From Oenanthe sinensis (lineage: Eukaryota; Streptophyta; Magnoliopsida; Apiales; Apiaceae): a stretch of 64,000 nucleotides of DNA. Both the position numbers and the translations under genes were made by a program. Every line of letters starts with the position of its first letter. Position 1 is the stretch's first letter. Location of the stretch: assembly GCA_028671895.1 (NCBI GenBank), contig CM053810.1, positions 66,341,501-66,405,500 of the forward strand, in the 5' to 3' direction. The notes under the pieces are model-generated. The model was not told the origin of the DNA. It made no database searches and saw only the letters and a program-made list of their open reading frames with translations. Shown here piece by piece: positions 1 to 13,000 of the stretch.

Positions 1-57
1 AGCGTCCTTGGTTTCGCAGGTACCGATATTTCTTCTGCTGTCGTAGCAAGTGGTTAA
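1..57 (+). CDS. Possible 3' end of a truncated gene
   Basis: Read from base 1, the plus strand gives 18 sense codons and then TAA at 55-57. The peptide is small, alanine/serine/valine-rich, and ends in VVASG. Codon use looks coding-like and GC is higher than in the AT-rich DNA that follows. I do not recognise the family. It could be the last exon of a gene lying upstream of the window, or chance, since an 18-codon open stretch is weak evidence by itself. Confidence 0.35.
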   Translation, partial: SVLGFAGTDISSAVVASG

Positions 58-716
58 GAATTCGGGTAACAAGAGTTTAAGAGTTCGGTTTTCAATCTGA
101 GGCATGCATCTGAGTATCGTTGCTAGTACCAAAATATCTTGACAAAAAAAAACATTGCCAAAATGTCAAAAACTTGTACCAACCGCTTTTCCACTATCGT
201 TCTAAAAATATTTTCTAGTTGTGTGTTTCTTTTACGATGCTCGTTTTAAAATGAGTTGGAAAGTCTTGTAACCTTCTGATCATGGTTTGTAAACCAACCC
301 TCACTACATGTTGCCTGTGAATTGTGATATGTTACATCCTATGAGATTGGCCCTCATATATTGACAGGTACTATCTGGAAATGGGGCAGTTCAATGCATG
401 ATTCATATTGGACTCTTCTATAAATCTTTGTTGTATTGTCTTGTCAGGAAAACCAATTTATATATAGCTTATCCAGAGTGGCATCTGAACCTATATTCTC
501 CGACGTGTCAACTTTACTGACTTGACCAAATGTCCAATATCAGTTCATCTATAGATTTGTAGGTTTTTGATTGATAAATACACTATATATCCTACTCTGC
601 TTACCCAAACAGACTTCTTAAAACACTGCTTAGAACAGATTATTGTTAGAATATAATGTATGATCCTGTTAAGTTACAGTTTTCCTAAAACAAGGTGTTA
701 AGAAACTTACAAGGAT

Positions 717-748
<32 letters not shown>

Positions 749-1383
749 TTTAACAATTATTAGCATTATCTTAGGATGTAAGCCATATATAAGCAATGTG
801 ATTCATAGAAAGAGGACCATTAACTGATCAGTCGCTTGTCTTAAGGTAACATGTTGCTGTAAACTGTAAACATGCTATCACTAGTTAAAGGGGTGGACTT
901 GCCAAATTCCCTTCACTGCTCTTTTAAGTGAATGTGCGTCCTTGAGATTATTCGCTTGCACGCTGATAATTTTTATTACGAATAATTACTGCAATATTAG
1001 TTAGAGGTCTACTCAGACCTCTATTTAACATTGTGACGATACTATAGACGATAGTTTGTTCTTAGGCCTCTTGGCATTGCATTTCCATTACAAATACAAT
1101 CAGGAACTGAATACAATAACATTTGCACATTTTTTTACAAAGTATAAAACCCTCAAATACACCAAGGAGATTTGTGTATAAAAAAAAACATGTGAATGGA
1201 ACGTAAAGCATACTGTCCCTCTGCTCCATTTCCAGCTTACCTCTGAAAGTGATCGTAATATAGCTTCTTGTCTGCTTTTATTTTATACCTATCCATTGGG
1301 TCACCTCCTCAAATTGAAATGAATGATTGTAAAAACTACCCACTAATAAAGTAATTACAAGGAAAATTCAAGAGAACTCATTT
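58..1383. other. Intergenic stretch, no gene seen
   Basis: No convincing exon on either strand. It probably holds the 3' UTR of the partial gene before it and, at its right end, the 3' UTR of the minus-strand membrane protein gene. A pure TA microsatellite lies at 717-743. Confidence 0.5.
717..743. repeat. (TA)n microsatellite
   Basis: Uninterrupted alternating TA for about 27 bases in intergenic DNA. Confidence 0.9.
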
Positions 1384-2382
1384 TTAAGTCTTTACATTTG
1401 CAAAAGAATTGCATTGTTTTTCTAAATCTGCCATGGCAATCCGATAAGAATATCGCCCCGCCTGATCTTTAATCCTGAAAGATGTTGTGCAACTTCTGTA
1501 AAACAGACAACTTACTATTGTATCAAGAACAATGAAGATAGAGTATAGATATGCAATGAACATCCACTCTAATGCCATGGAAGAAGTTGGAATTCCAATT
1601 TTGTAATAAGCTCCGACAACCCGGTATTGAAACAAAGCTTCAATTGCAGCCAAAGTTAAATTCAGAGGCAGAGCTAGTGATAAAGCTGTTGAGTTTTTTC
1701 CTCTGATCAAGACACATGCCTTGATTATTGACATGTACCCACCACTTTTCTCCATACCAGATAAAACCAATGCTAAATTGCAAATAATGATAGCATTAGC
1801 AAGAACTATGGAATAAAAAACAGCTGCAGTTGCTGATAAAAATAAAGTTGACGTGGGGGATAGTAGTAGATCAAAGCCTTCGAGAATGTTGAAGGCAATA
1901 AACAGGATTGAGAAGCAAGCTGCGTTCGCAGATAGAATGACTACTAAGTTGCAAATTTGAGTATTGAGAAGGGAGGTGTAAAGGGAAATAAAAGAAGAAA
2001 ATTTGAGTTTTGAAGATTGTTTATGGTGATGATTGAGAACTTGGATTATAGACGCTTTCGCGACAAGGAGGAAAGAAAGGGTGAAAGGTAGAACAAGAAT
2101 CGATGAAGTAACGGTTTGAGAGAGTTTTAGGCTTAGAATTTTGAACAATTCTGATGATGGAGGAAAGCCTGCTGCATAAAATAGAGCTTGTAGCCTATTG
2201 TGAATTGATGGTAAGATAGATGCATAAGGTACAAGTGGTTGTGATAGTAGAAGTGAAGCTGAGAAGGGGATGAGGAGAAGAGCTATACTTGTAAAATACT
2301 GATAATTCGAAAGAAAAGAGTATATTGATCTTCTCATAATTCTGCCTGTTTTCACCATTGGAAGAGATGAGGATTCTTCCAT
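1384..2382 (-). CDS. Multi-pass membrane protein, plant-specific family
   Basis: An intronless gene for a 332-aa hydrophobic protein. After a short polar N-terminus (MEESSSLPMVKTGRIMRRS) there are about six hydrophobic segments, near residues 30-50, 92-110, 138-165, 180-205, 230-250 and 272-295, then a polar tail of about 40 residues. No catalytic motif is visible. It resembles the uncharacterised plant transmembrane proteins of the Arabidopsis At1g23840/At1g23850 type, which are long, serine/leucine-rich and often intronless. That assignment is from memory of family appearance and is tentative. There is no signal peptide, so internal start-transfer segments would insert it into the ER or plasma membrane. 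The start was chosen as the first Met, with stops upstream in frame. Function unknown. Confidence 0.8.
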   Translation of the reverse strand: MEESSSLPMVKTGRIMRRSIYSFLSNYQYFTSIALLLIPFSASLLLSQPLVPYASILPSIHNRLQALFYAAGFPPSSELFKILSLKLSQTVTSSILVLPFTLSFLLVAKASIIQVLNHHHKQSSKLKFSSFISLYTSLLNTQICNLVVILSANAACFSILFIAFNILEGFDLLLSPTSTLFLSATAAVFYSIVLANAIIICNLALVLSGMEKSGGYMSIIKACVLIRGKNSTALSLALPLNLTLAAIEALFQYRVVGAYYKIGIPTSSMALEWMFIAYLYSIFIVLDTIVSCLFYRSCTTSFRIKDQAGRYSYRIAMADLEKQCNSFANVKT

Positions 2383-4959
2383 TTTGGATGTTTTCTGAAA
2401 AAGGCTAGCTAGTGATTGAGCCTTGTTTATCTTTTCCTTTGTTCCAAGAATGAGGCTTATGGTGCTTTATATGAATGAGTAGAATGGAAGGCAATCATGC
2501 ATTGATGTTTCTTCTCTTTTTTCTTGAAAGTTTCCCTTAAAGCTTGTTTCTATATATATGTTATATGCATATATTGTGTTTCACTCCATGGTAGTTTAGA
2601 GTTTTTGGAGAGGCAGGAGAGTTTGGTGATTTGGGTGAAAAGATGAGCTACCAACTAAATGCTAACAAACTATGAGGTGGATTTCTTGTTCCGCTTTGTT
2701 TTCACCTATGAGTTTAATTTGGACTTATCAAAGATAGTGTGTTTGTTATTATCTCCTCAAATATTTGAGTCACATTACAAAATATGAAAGTAAAAAAAAA
2801 AAAATTAATACAATGCAAAGAGGGCATGGCATGTCTTAGGTGGCTAAAATATACTTTACAATCACAATAATTAATCAGTTTTCTAGAAATTATTTAATGC
2901 CAACCCTCTAGAGTTAAGGGCTAAGTTTGTTTAAAGTTTGATTAGAGCAAAGTGGACCCTTTATAAAATGATCACTTACCTTCCATATACAAGTTTATGG
3001 ATCAAATTCAATTTTTGTTTCAAGATTAAGACTAATATCATGAGTTTTGTATATCTTCCACACAAATAACAAAATAATTATTCTCTAAATATTTATTAAA
3101 TACATTTATTTATGTGTATACATCATGAGTTTTAAGTTTGGTGCATTATTCATTGACCTAATCTCTTGCAAATAATTTGTTGAGAAATGTATATACATAG
3201 ATATTCTATACATTTCTCTCCCTTTACTTGGTTGTTTAGGTTGGAAGGAATATAGGACAGTTCAGTTGTATCTCATCTAGGTAATGGGTCAATGCCATAT
3301 TAGGGTGAGGGACCTCCTAACAAATAATAATTTTATTAATTCTATTACCCTAAATAACTACTAGAAAGGTGTGTGAAACTAGGATATTAACTGATTTAAT
3401 GAATTCATATTTGGTTGAAGTCCTATAAATAGTTATCACTAGGCCTACTGTATTTCCAAAGACATGTGACAATGGAGGAGAATCTGCAAAAATGCAACTT
3501 TATCATTCGATACAATTTCAAGTGAGCTCCAGCCTACAACCTACAATCCATACAAAACAAGTTCTAAAGTTCTATTTCTTGTTTCATTCACTATTATTCA
3601 ATTTGCCTTTAACTTTTGCATACAGATATTTCTGGGACAAGTGATCGACTTTAATTACCACTTATAATATAAAATAACATTCATAAATAAAAAGTAATAA
3701 TTTACGAATATTCAATTTTATCTTTAGTTCTTATATGCTTATTTACTTTTGACTTCGCATAATCATTGTATAATTAGAATCAAAATTAACTTTCACTCGT
3801 GCACAATTATTAATAACTATGTTGTAACAATAGGATACTAATTGGAATTAATGTCGATTCACACACTATATATACATATTCCAATGTAAAAATATGTCAG
3901 ATTAATTAATTAATTAATTAATAGAAGGTGGGCTTTATTCGCAGCAACAACTTTATATAATAGCACATTATTGGGAAGAAAAACTAGTGATCAATTGGAA
4001 GCATTGCTAATCATTGAAACCAAATTATTAGCTAATAATCAAAATTCAAAACCCGTGTTTAGGATAATTCACAGCTTGAATCGTACGTTCAAATGGTAAT
4101 CGTACAGTAATTATTTATAGATTAAGCATCTCTATGCATAGGTAAAATTGAAAAGCCAAAAAAAGAAGGAATTTCTTTTTGTTTGTTATATGGTAAAACA
4201 AGTACGGATTATTCTAAATCATTTCATTAGTGGATGATGAATATGTTATATTTATGCAGCCAGCCAGATATGTTATTAGTGTATGAGTTTTGCCGACAAT
4301 TAATGATTGCTCTATTTGCTAATTACGTTGCTCTACTATTTGTTTATTATTTATACTAGTATTGTAGTACAGTAGCACTAGTACTAGTATGGGTATACGA
4401 TTTTAATAAATGTGAAAAGAAAATCAATCTTTCATAATAATTGGTGGATAAAAATTAAAATACTTGTTATACTCAAACTCAATTCTTTATCTTATGCAAA
4501 AATTTAAAAAAAAAACTTAATAAATATACATTTTATTGAGTAATTGTATTTCCGATTTCTATAAATAAATCAGTACTTGTGCAGTTGTGCTTCCGATTTG
4601 TATACATTTTGTTGTTTTCAATATACATTCAACCATTCTTTTTCAGTCCAACTTTTGTGTGAATGAATAGTAAATTTATGAATGTAATCTCGTGGTAATT
4701 TCCTAAATTATTTAGGGATATCGAACAACTAATCTGGTTGTCGTTATCAGGAAAATATACTCAAAGATATGTGCAATTATCAAACGGAAAGCTGTGTTGA
4801 ATGATTTTATCGATAATACATTAAGACTTTGAATTCCCAAAATAGCTGCTCAGCCGACACTTTGTCGTAATTCTATTATTTTTCACCTTGCTTAACATGT
4901 TTTTTCCCGTTACACTTATAATCTTATAAATTATTATCCATTACAAATAAATCGTGTGT
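2383..4959. other. AT-rich intergenic DNA
   Basis: No coding region supported. The part next to 2382 must contain the promoter and 5' UTR of the membrane protein gene. The rest is AT-rich with short TTAA runs (for example 3900-3922) and scattered stop codons in all frames. Confidence 0.5.
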
Positions 4960-5025
4960 TTAATAAGAATCGAACCCAAAACCTAATACATGTAAGTTAT
5001 CACTTAAACTATCCAATCACGCTTT
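4960..5025 (-). mobile_element. tRNA-derived SINE fragment
   Basis: On the minus strand a tRNA B-box-like GGGTTCGATTC (about 4967-4978) lies downstream of a weak A-box-like stretch near 5004-5022. The spacing fits a tRNA-related SINE head. No clear tail or target duplication was found, so this is an old fragment or a chance match. Confidence 0.35.
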
Positions 5026-5124
5026 CTTGCTTAACATGTTAATTAGTCTTTAACTAACAACTTTCGTTTATTCAATTACTTTATCTTCTGTTCTCTTAAA
5101 ATTTATCCCGGAAAGTACAAGAAA

Positions 5125-5412
5125 ATGATTCTATCACTGTATCTTTTTAATAAAATTACATATAAACGCTCAGTACCAGATACCCATCTTTGCAGCAAAT
5201 GTCTATCTCCAGCTCATACCTCCAGGAATTGCCCTTGTTTCCCTCCTACTTATCTGGCACATATTGATTCTTTTACTGATGCTTCTTTTGACTCTAGCAT
5301 GTATAGAGATTCACCTTATTTACCTTCTTTTGACTCTAATCAAATGCTGGTGAGAAAGGTCAAAGTGTGCTATTTTCCTGTACCACTTTTGCCTCTACTT
5401 GTTGTGGTCTAA
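5125..5412 (+). pseudogene. Zinc-knuckle relic, probably retrotransposon-derived
   Basis: A 95-codon open frame with one CCHC zinc knuckle of the form C-x2-C-x4-H-x4-C at residues 23, 26, 31 and 36, followed by a short acidic/aromatic stretch (DSFTDASFDSS). CCHC knuckles of this spacing occur in retroelement Gag and LINE ORF1 proteins and in some plant RNA-binding proteins. No flanking reverse transcriptase or other domain is visible. Sequence to about 5700 has some coding-like character but is broken. I infer a decayed LINE or LTR-element fragment; a small cellular gene cannot be excluded. Confidence 0.35.
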
Positions 5413-6049
5413 GTGTTGGATTAAGAGCACCTAGGATTCAAGAATAGGAAGTCAATGATTTCAAGGACAGAGGGAATGGACTTATGTTTGAACAAGATAG
5501 TGTGCATATCATTGAGACTCCGCAATACGGATGTTTTGGTGATCGACTTATAAAGTCTGAAGGGTGGTGTGAGCCACAACACATGACTGCTCAAACGAAA
5601 AGGAAAGGCTAGGACAGTGAAAGAGATTATGTTGCTGGTAACCAAATCGATGGCAATGCTGCTAAACCCATGGATTGATGATAAATTTGTTTTGTTTAGT
5701 TCAAAATTTTAATGTGTGATCTTTGAATTATGATGCTTGTTGTTGTTGTTTGTGCAACAGTAGAACTATTGTTTTGAGAGTATACTCCCTTATGAGTTAT
5801 GACTTTCATTCCATCTGAGAGGAGAGTAGGGTGGTTTCCTTAAAGGTCACCCTTGTACTGCTTTTAAATTTATAAAATATATTAACCTAGCAAAAAAAAT
5901 TACAGAAACACTTATTTTATATCCACATTTTTCTCTTTTATTATAATTTTAAAATATAAGAGGGGCAATATTTCTATAAAAAAATTCCGTCCATTTTCTT
6001 ATATATAAAAAAAAAACTCATGAAAACAGATTTAATTATTTAATTAGTA

Positions 6050-6662
6050 CAATAAAATCTCTATAAATTAATAATCTCCCAAAAATAATATATTTATTTA
6101 GTCCTGGCTTGGGCCAGTTCAAAAAATGACCAATTTCGATAAGATAATAAGATAATAATTTTTAAAAAATTCCTTTATAAATATATGGTCCCCATAATAT
6201 CATAAATTAATAATTCACCATAATATATATATATATACAATTTTGTAATATATATATATATATATTATAACTTTGTAAAATACGATTCTATTATTGTCTT
6301 CTTAAAATTTAAATCTTCGTGAAGCACATCCATAATCTTTCTTATTGCATCCAAGAACTAATCTTCCTTGTTACATCCAATAACTCTGGTGTATTGCTTT
6401 CGAACTATATCAAAAATATTTAAGTATTTTCAATGAGTTGAGTACACTAAATCTTATTGGCATACTTTGAATTTATAAATAATATTAATTGAATTAAATA
6501 TAATACATAAAATAGTACAATTCATTGTATTTAAATTTATATAAATAAAATTTAATTTTGTTTGATATTGAAAACACCTTATAAATTAATAATTAATTAA
6601 TCACTCCGTAAATTAATAAAATTCTTTGATCCCAACTATATTAATTTATAGAGATTTTACTG
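6050..6662. mobile_element. Emigrant-like MITE (pogo/Tc1-mariner type)
   Basis: The terminal inverted repeats are CAATAAAATCTCTATAAATT on the left (from 6050) and, read on the minus strand, CAGTAAAATCTCTATAAATT on the right (ending 6662). The match continues for about 24 bases with one mismatch. The element is flanked by TA on both sides (6048-6049 and 6663-6664). Length is 613 bp with no coding capacity. This TIR matches the Emigrant/Lemi1 family of pogo-like elements as I know it. The interior is AT-rich and contains further copies of the AAATTAATAA word. Confidence 0.85.
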
Positions 6663-7063
6663 TAATAACATCCAGAAACAAACCACTACATACTGAGACA
6701 CACACAGTACACTGCAGAGGCCATAGGGTGTGAGTTGCGACTTGTGACCTTGACCTTTTCACAAGTATTCGATCTTTCTAAAGCTATAATATCAATAATT
6801 AGGTACTATTATAATTACATAAAACTAGCTAGCACCTGCAAATACCATACTCAAAAAAGTTTGAAATTTACTATCTGAAACGCGGGTTCATTTGTATCTA
6901 TATATTTTTTCCTTTCTTTCTCTTATTTCTTTCTTTTGCTTTAGGACATTTACACAGTGGATGTGTAGCCAAAAAAATATTAAATTACATAATAAAAAAT
7001 TGAAAAAATTAGCCTATTACAAAAAAACAAAAAAAATTGTAGAACACAACATTTACAATGTTA

Positions 7064-10000
7064 TCACCGCACCCTCCAACCCTCTTCCTCTGCTTGCATA
7101 AAGAAGACAGCATATCGTAGTCTCTGTACAAAATCATTATCATGTACTTAAAATACATACTCATAGCAAGATGGTAAGTAGGCCAAGCCAAAAGAAGTGC
7201 TCCTATTCTCACTTTCCAGCATAGAAGTGAAAATGGAAGACTAATTTCAAGTCGGCTAATGATCACAACAGTCCAATTTTTACATGCAATATGCTGTTAT
7301 AGCCTACTTTGTTAAATTCTTCCAACATAAAGTAGATGTGTCAAATAGTTCAAATCTAACACGAATACAATGGAATTTTATATCATTTTTATTTTTCAAA
7401 GAAAATAATGATAGAGAATAGTCTTCTTATTATTGCCATTTGCCTACAAGGAAGCAAGAGTAATAACTCGATATACTAAAAAAGGATAGCAACAGGATTA
7501 GGTGGCGTAGGAGGTTGCCTGAGTGCAATGTCGTAATATAGTAGCAAACTGCCATTATTAATTCAAGAGGGCATACCTCATTTGTATCTCTCATACGTAG
7601 CACATTCAATCTTTCAACCGGCCTTCGGTTTGTTAGAGTTGTAAGCTGCATCCAGGTATCCATCAGAAAATGCTTTTATAGAGATTAAATGTACATCTAA
7701 CTGTCATAGTTCAAAGATCGAATAAAGCACATAAATTTCATACCCAAAAACTAAAACGCTCTGGATCCCTAGTTGATGGCATCAAACCTTCAGCTTTAAA
7801 GAGTTGTGAAAGTCGCATTTGGTCTGAATAATGATAAAAGAAACATCAGTGTCAGCAAAAGTAATTATGATTCAAATAATGATGGAGTGCTGCGGATGTT
7901 CTTCAAGATCTAGGAGAGGTCTAGAGTTTCATTTTCATCTTCCCTTCCCTTGTACAGTTGAACCACAGATATCTTAACCATAAAAAAGTAATTCTTGTTC
8001 CTTTCATTGAAAACATATAAATTGAAATTCATCAGATCCGTCAACAGGAATAGACACATATCCTACCGTCTTAAGCTTGGGTTGTTAGGAGAGCTTATTA
8101 ATTAACAGGTTTAGGGAGAGGTCTCGGGCTCGAGCCCTCCCACCCCCTGTATTTTAAGTAATTTGTCTGTTGGTCTGTTAATGCTGTAGTTGGCAGATCA
8201 CAGCCCCAAGGTTTTCAACATACTATATGCAAAGATGTTTAGTGTTTCCCAGTTCTATCCTTTTTCGTTTTTGGGGGGAAGGGGACCGTGCCCACCCCCA
8301 ACTACACAAGCTAACAATAAATAATGTTGTGTACAGAACAAATATGGATCTCACGGGCTAACCGGCTAAGACCACAATCTCAAAATTATACTTCTTGAAC
8401 CTTAACATAACATACATATTCGCTAAGAAACCCTACATCACTATCAAAATGTAGGGGAAGAAAGACTTGTTAGCTTGCAATTTTGATATTTCAATTAATT
8501 AAATATACGATTATCACAAACATTTCCTTTACCTAAATACCTCCCCACCACCCAAAAAAAAAACTGAAGGCTGAAAATTTGAAAAATTATATGCTAAATG
8601 AACTAGCCAAATGTTCTATTACCTCCTCGTGCTGCCGCTTGTGATGCCTTCAACCATGATCGAGCATATGCTGCTGCCTTATTTGTCATCTCCTGTAGCT
8701 GCAGGTTTTCATTTATTAATTAAAAACTTACAGTATATTCAATCAGATAAAATCATTTGTATAGCATGATATGCCTGTCAAACAAGCAACCCGCTGCACC
8801 AAGGGGTATACGGTAGAAATATTTACACCAATTATCTCAGACAGAGTATCAATTCCCCCACCCCCCACCCCACCTCTCCATTTATTAGTTTTAGTTCTTA
8901 GCAAGGCATGTGTACGCAATTACAAACTTAACTACCAGTCAGCTAATAGCTTCTTGACATTAAATGGCCAAAAGTGTCTGCATATTGCATATTATGAACA
9001 TGATAATATATTTTTTACATTGACTTTACAGCTACTAGAAAATATTAGGCCTTGATGAGTCAAAGCACCAAATGTTCTACCTTGGGTTAAACCCACCCCC
9101 CTCGTGCAACTCTTATTTAATCATTTTGGTGTTCGTGAACATATGATAACGGCCTCCAAATAAAAGTTTCATCTTCATAGCCTGATATGCGAATCCGCTA
9201 ATTGTTTCTTAAGGTTTGAACAGATTACCAGAACACGTAGATTTATATGAAAGCTAAAAATACACATACCTCTACTTTCTCTCGTGTTCCTTCTGCGGGA
9301 CATACATCTTGTACCCATTCGATTTCAGCAACTCGGTACCTTTATGTATTACAAAAGGGTATACAGATAATATCAGAAACCATATGCATACATGATAATG
9401 GGCAGGCAACTTAGGTTTAACTAACCCATCTTGATCCCAGTTGTGAAGGATGAGACATCTCCTGCGACTTTCAACCTACACAAGAATAGAAAATCCACTC
9501 CGACTTATCAGGCAAATACTGAATTTTTACTGAAAAGGTTGTACAATGACAAAAGATAAGTAGTTTCTTCTCTTCTCCATTGAAATTTTCTAATATCAAA
9601 TTCTAGGTCGAACTAATCATACATACATTGCACAATGAACTTGGCCACTAAGTCACTAACCACTGTGATAGATACTGAAAATATAAGAAATTTGAAAAGG
9701 TAGATACAAAGTTATATTAAGTATATGTGGCTGGTCCAATTCTTGCTGATTTGTTGGAAATCGGTCAACATAAGTACAATTTGATGCTTATTACAGTTTT
9801 TACTATATTATGCAATCAACACTATGACAATTAACAAGTAATCTAATTGTTTTGCTACTACCATAAGATTTTAAACGTACTTTCTCAATTTATTCCCAGC
9901 ATGGTCTAATGTGATAAAAAAAAACTTGACCCTTAAATTCAAAACTTAGAAAGCCGCCAAAATTGTGCATATGTTGACCAATAAAAGCAAACCGACAAAG

Positions 10001-13000
10001 AAATGGATTTAAGATTGAATACTGAATACGCCATGCACCAAATATAATAACATATATTCACCCAAACCCAAGACTATAATGAATAGAAAGAGGTACAGAA
10101 ATAAAAGAGAACATAATAATGGCAACGCTCGTATTTAGCCAAAGGTATTTTCCCTATTAACATTAGCCATTACTCAATGTATATCAAGTATAAACATAAA
10201 CTTAAACAGTAAAAATGACTTGATCGGTTACTTAAAAGTAGATTAATTACAGAAGAAATGCATCAGGCTATGTAAACAGTAAAAAGTATGAACATCGGCA
10301 AGATAATGTAATTATATCTTACCTCAAGAAAGAAACGCCCATCTGGAAGTGGCTCACATCTACAAAATACAAAAAAAACTCTGATTATTTCAACTCAAGT
10401 TAGGATCAACATTGAACATCAACAAAATTGACAAGGAAAAAGGAATCCTACTCGGTTATCTCCACTTCACAAGCGAAATCAGCTACTGCACCTGTGGTAG
10501 GATCAATGACGACCTATAAAGCATTCATAGATAGGATACAAACAGTGGAGTGAGATGGAAGCAAGGTGTCTAGATTTTGTTGCGGAAATATAGGAACAAA
10601 ATTTAAAAATAATAATAATAAATTACAATATAATTTACCATTCCCATTCTTCGATTTCCTTCCATTATCCTCCTCACCTGCAACGTGATTGCCATCAGAA
10701 TTTACTATCATAATAATCAGTAACATTAAAGAACTTTAATGTGGAATAATAACACCAGAAAGAAGAGTTCCAGTCATAGAAAAATAATAGTGTCAAGCAT
10801 ACATATCCACTTTATAAAGATGTGATATTACCATCTCTCTTAAATATTAGTACTTGGCAGTTGGTACAGATCTATATGGGTTCTTTTTAATATTCTGAAA
10901 CAAAAAACGGAAAACTAACAATATTTAGCCTCTTTTTCAACCCGCTTTGGTATTGCACTCGTTGCAGTTTTCTATAGCATGCCTACATTTTTACATGAGA
11001 GAAGATTGGATTTCCTATTCACACAGAATCATGAAAAACAAATCAACAAAATTGATCATCACATGCAGGTTTTTAAACCATAGCACTAGCCCATCAGCGA
11101 CTTAATTATACGGTGCCCATCTAGCAACCAAAAGGAAACTAGCATCTCTGACCAACCCACCATAAGTCTATACCGGGCTTCAAATATGTTGAGTTGCAGC
11201 TTCTGGCATGGTAGAACAACGTCCATGACAAAAAGAGGGATCAAATTGACACCCATGTTTGTCAAACTGTCGTTCTCTAATTTCCTTTCAGCATATTCTT
11301 CAGGAAAGTTCTTCTGTATGATGTTGTTCAGAGTGACACTGTAAACAAACAAGCAGAAGATTTGATACAGGAACATTAGGGTATAAAGAAACAACTACTT
11401 AAACATATAGAACACTCATAACATAAGAGTAATTTAAATTTAAAAATGAGTACTCAATGCCAGTGACAACCCCATACAGCAACTAAAAGTCTAAAACACA
11501 GATCTTAATAATAATAACAGAGTAAATTTTTGTCAATGCATGAGCATGATTGCCAACTACAAAAAAGCAAATAAAAATGTCTACTGCTATAATAAAGATC
11601 AGCCCATGTTTACAGTAGGATTATGGATTGTTTCATTTAGTTGTGTTTTATTATCTATTTAGCCCGCATGTCTTGAGCTTACAGCCTTATATCACGGGTT
11701 TTACTTCCGTGTATTTATACATTATTTTGCATGATTATTTCATTATTTGTTTGTGTACAAATTTCTATGAATATCGATCTTGATCAATTTGAAATTTAAC
11801 TTGAGGTGAAGATTGCTCAGCAGTTCAGTTTCCCAAGGTATTTGGTATATCCAAGAACTTTCTACATCATGTTATCAGCAGTCTATTAACCACATTAAAT
11901 TGGATTCAAACACAAGGATGAAACACAATATGTACGTGGATAAGTAATTTTATCTTGTAAAGCAGTTCAAGCCTTCAAGGATAAAGTATGTAAAGCCATA
12001 AAATAATTACTCACCTGATTGAACATGTTCTGGGACTAATAAAAAGAACTGTTCGGCACAACGGGCATCTGTTACCTAGCATTTACAATTAAGGGTCAGA
12101 AGGACGTCGACTTTCAACATGTTTAATAGTAATATAATGGAATGATTGGAGAACTTAGAACTCACATCTGTCCATTGCTTGAAACAGGCAAGAACGACAA
12201 AAAGAGTGTCCACAAGGAGTTGTAAGTGGTTCATACAGCAACTTTAAGCAAAGTGTGCAATCAAAATCATCACTACGTGAGGTTATCCCATGACTTCTCC
12301 TCCCAATCGTACTAGCTGTTCTTGTTGCTAGATTCTGAAGAGGGATGCTAATTTCACCCAAAAAAACAGTTTTAAGATTTTATGATAATAACTGAATAGA
12401 ATAGCCAATACTAGAAGAATAAATAAATTTTGTGTTCGCATGACAGAAACATAGACTATATAAGTTCTATCTACTTCCAAGCTTTCGATTCAGAAGGAAC
12501 CGAATTACCTTAGTGGATCAACCTGGAGTCCTGACAAGATTACGTCATGGGCCTGCTCAAACTTTTCTAACTGCCAAATCGTACCAGAGTGATGGTTAGC
12601 TTATTAAAAAAAAATCAACAAATTAGCTATCATTCAGGTCGTCAGGAACATATAATCGAGCACGTGCTTGGGCACCAAATAGAAGGGAACAAACATAACA
12701 TAACTCATATAAAAAGACAAACAGATAAAAAGCAATGAAATGGCACAAAAGCTTTCTGAGGATGGTCAACGCACTACTCCGCCTAAAATTTAAACTGCCA
12801 CATCCGACACCATTTTCATGAAACAGGTCATAGCTCTGCATAACCTGTGCTCTATGGGCGGGATTTTAATGGGTATGTTTAGTTTGATTTCATACTTTGA
12901 TGGCTCTGCATACCTCATGATACAGATAGTAAGGTACACGAAACAGCAATATTTAAACTACTTGACCATGATACAAGTGATTTTCTCACCAATATCAGTG

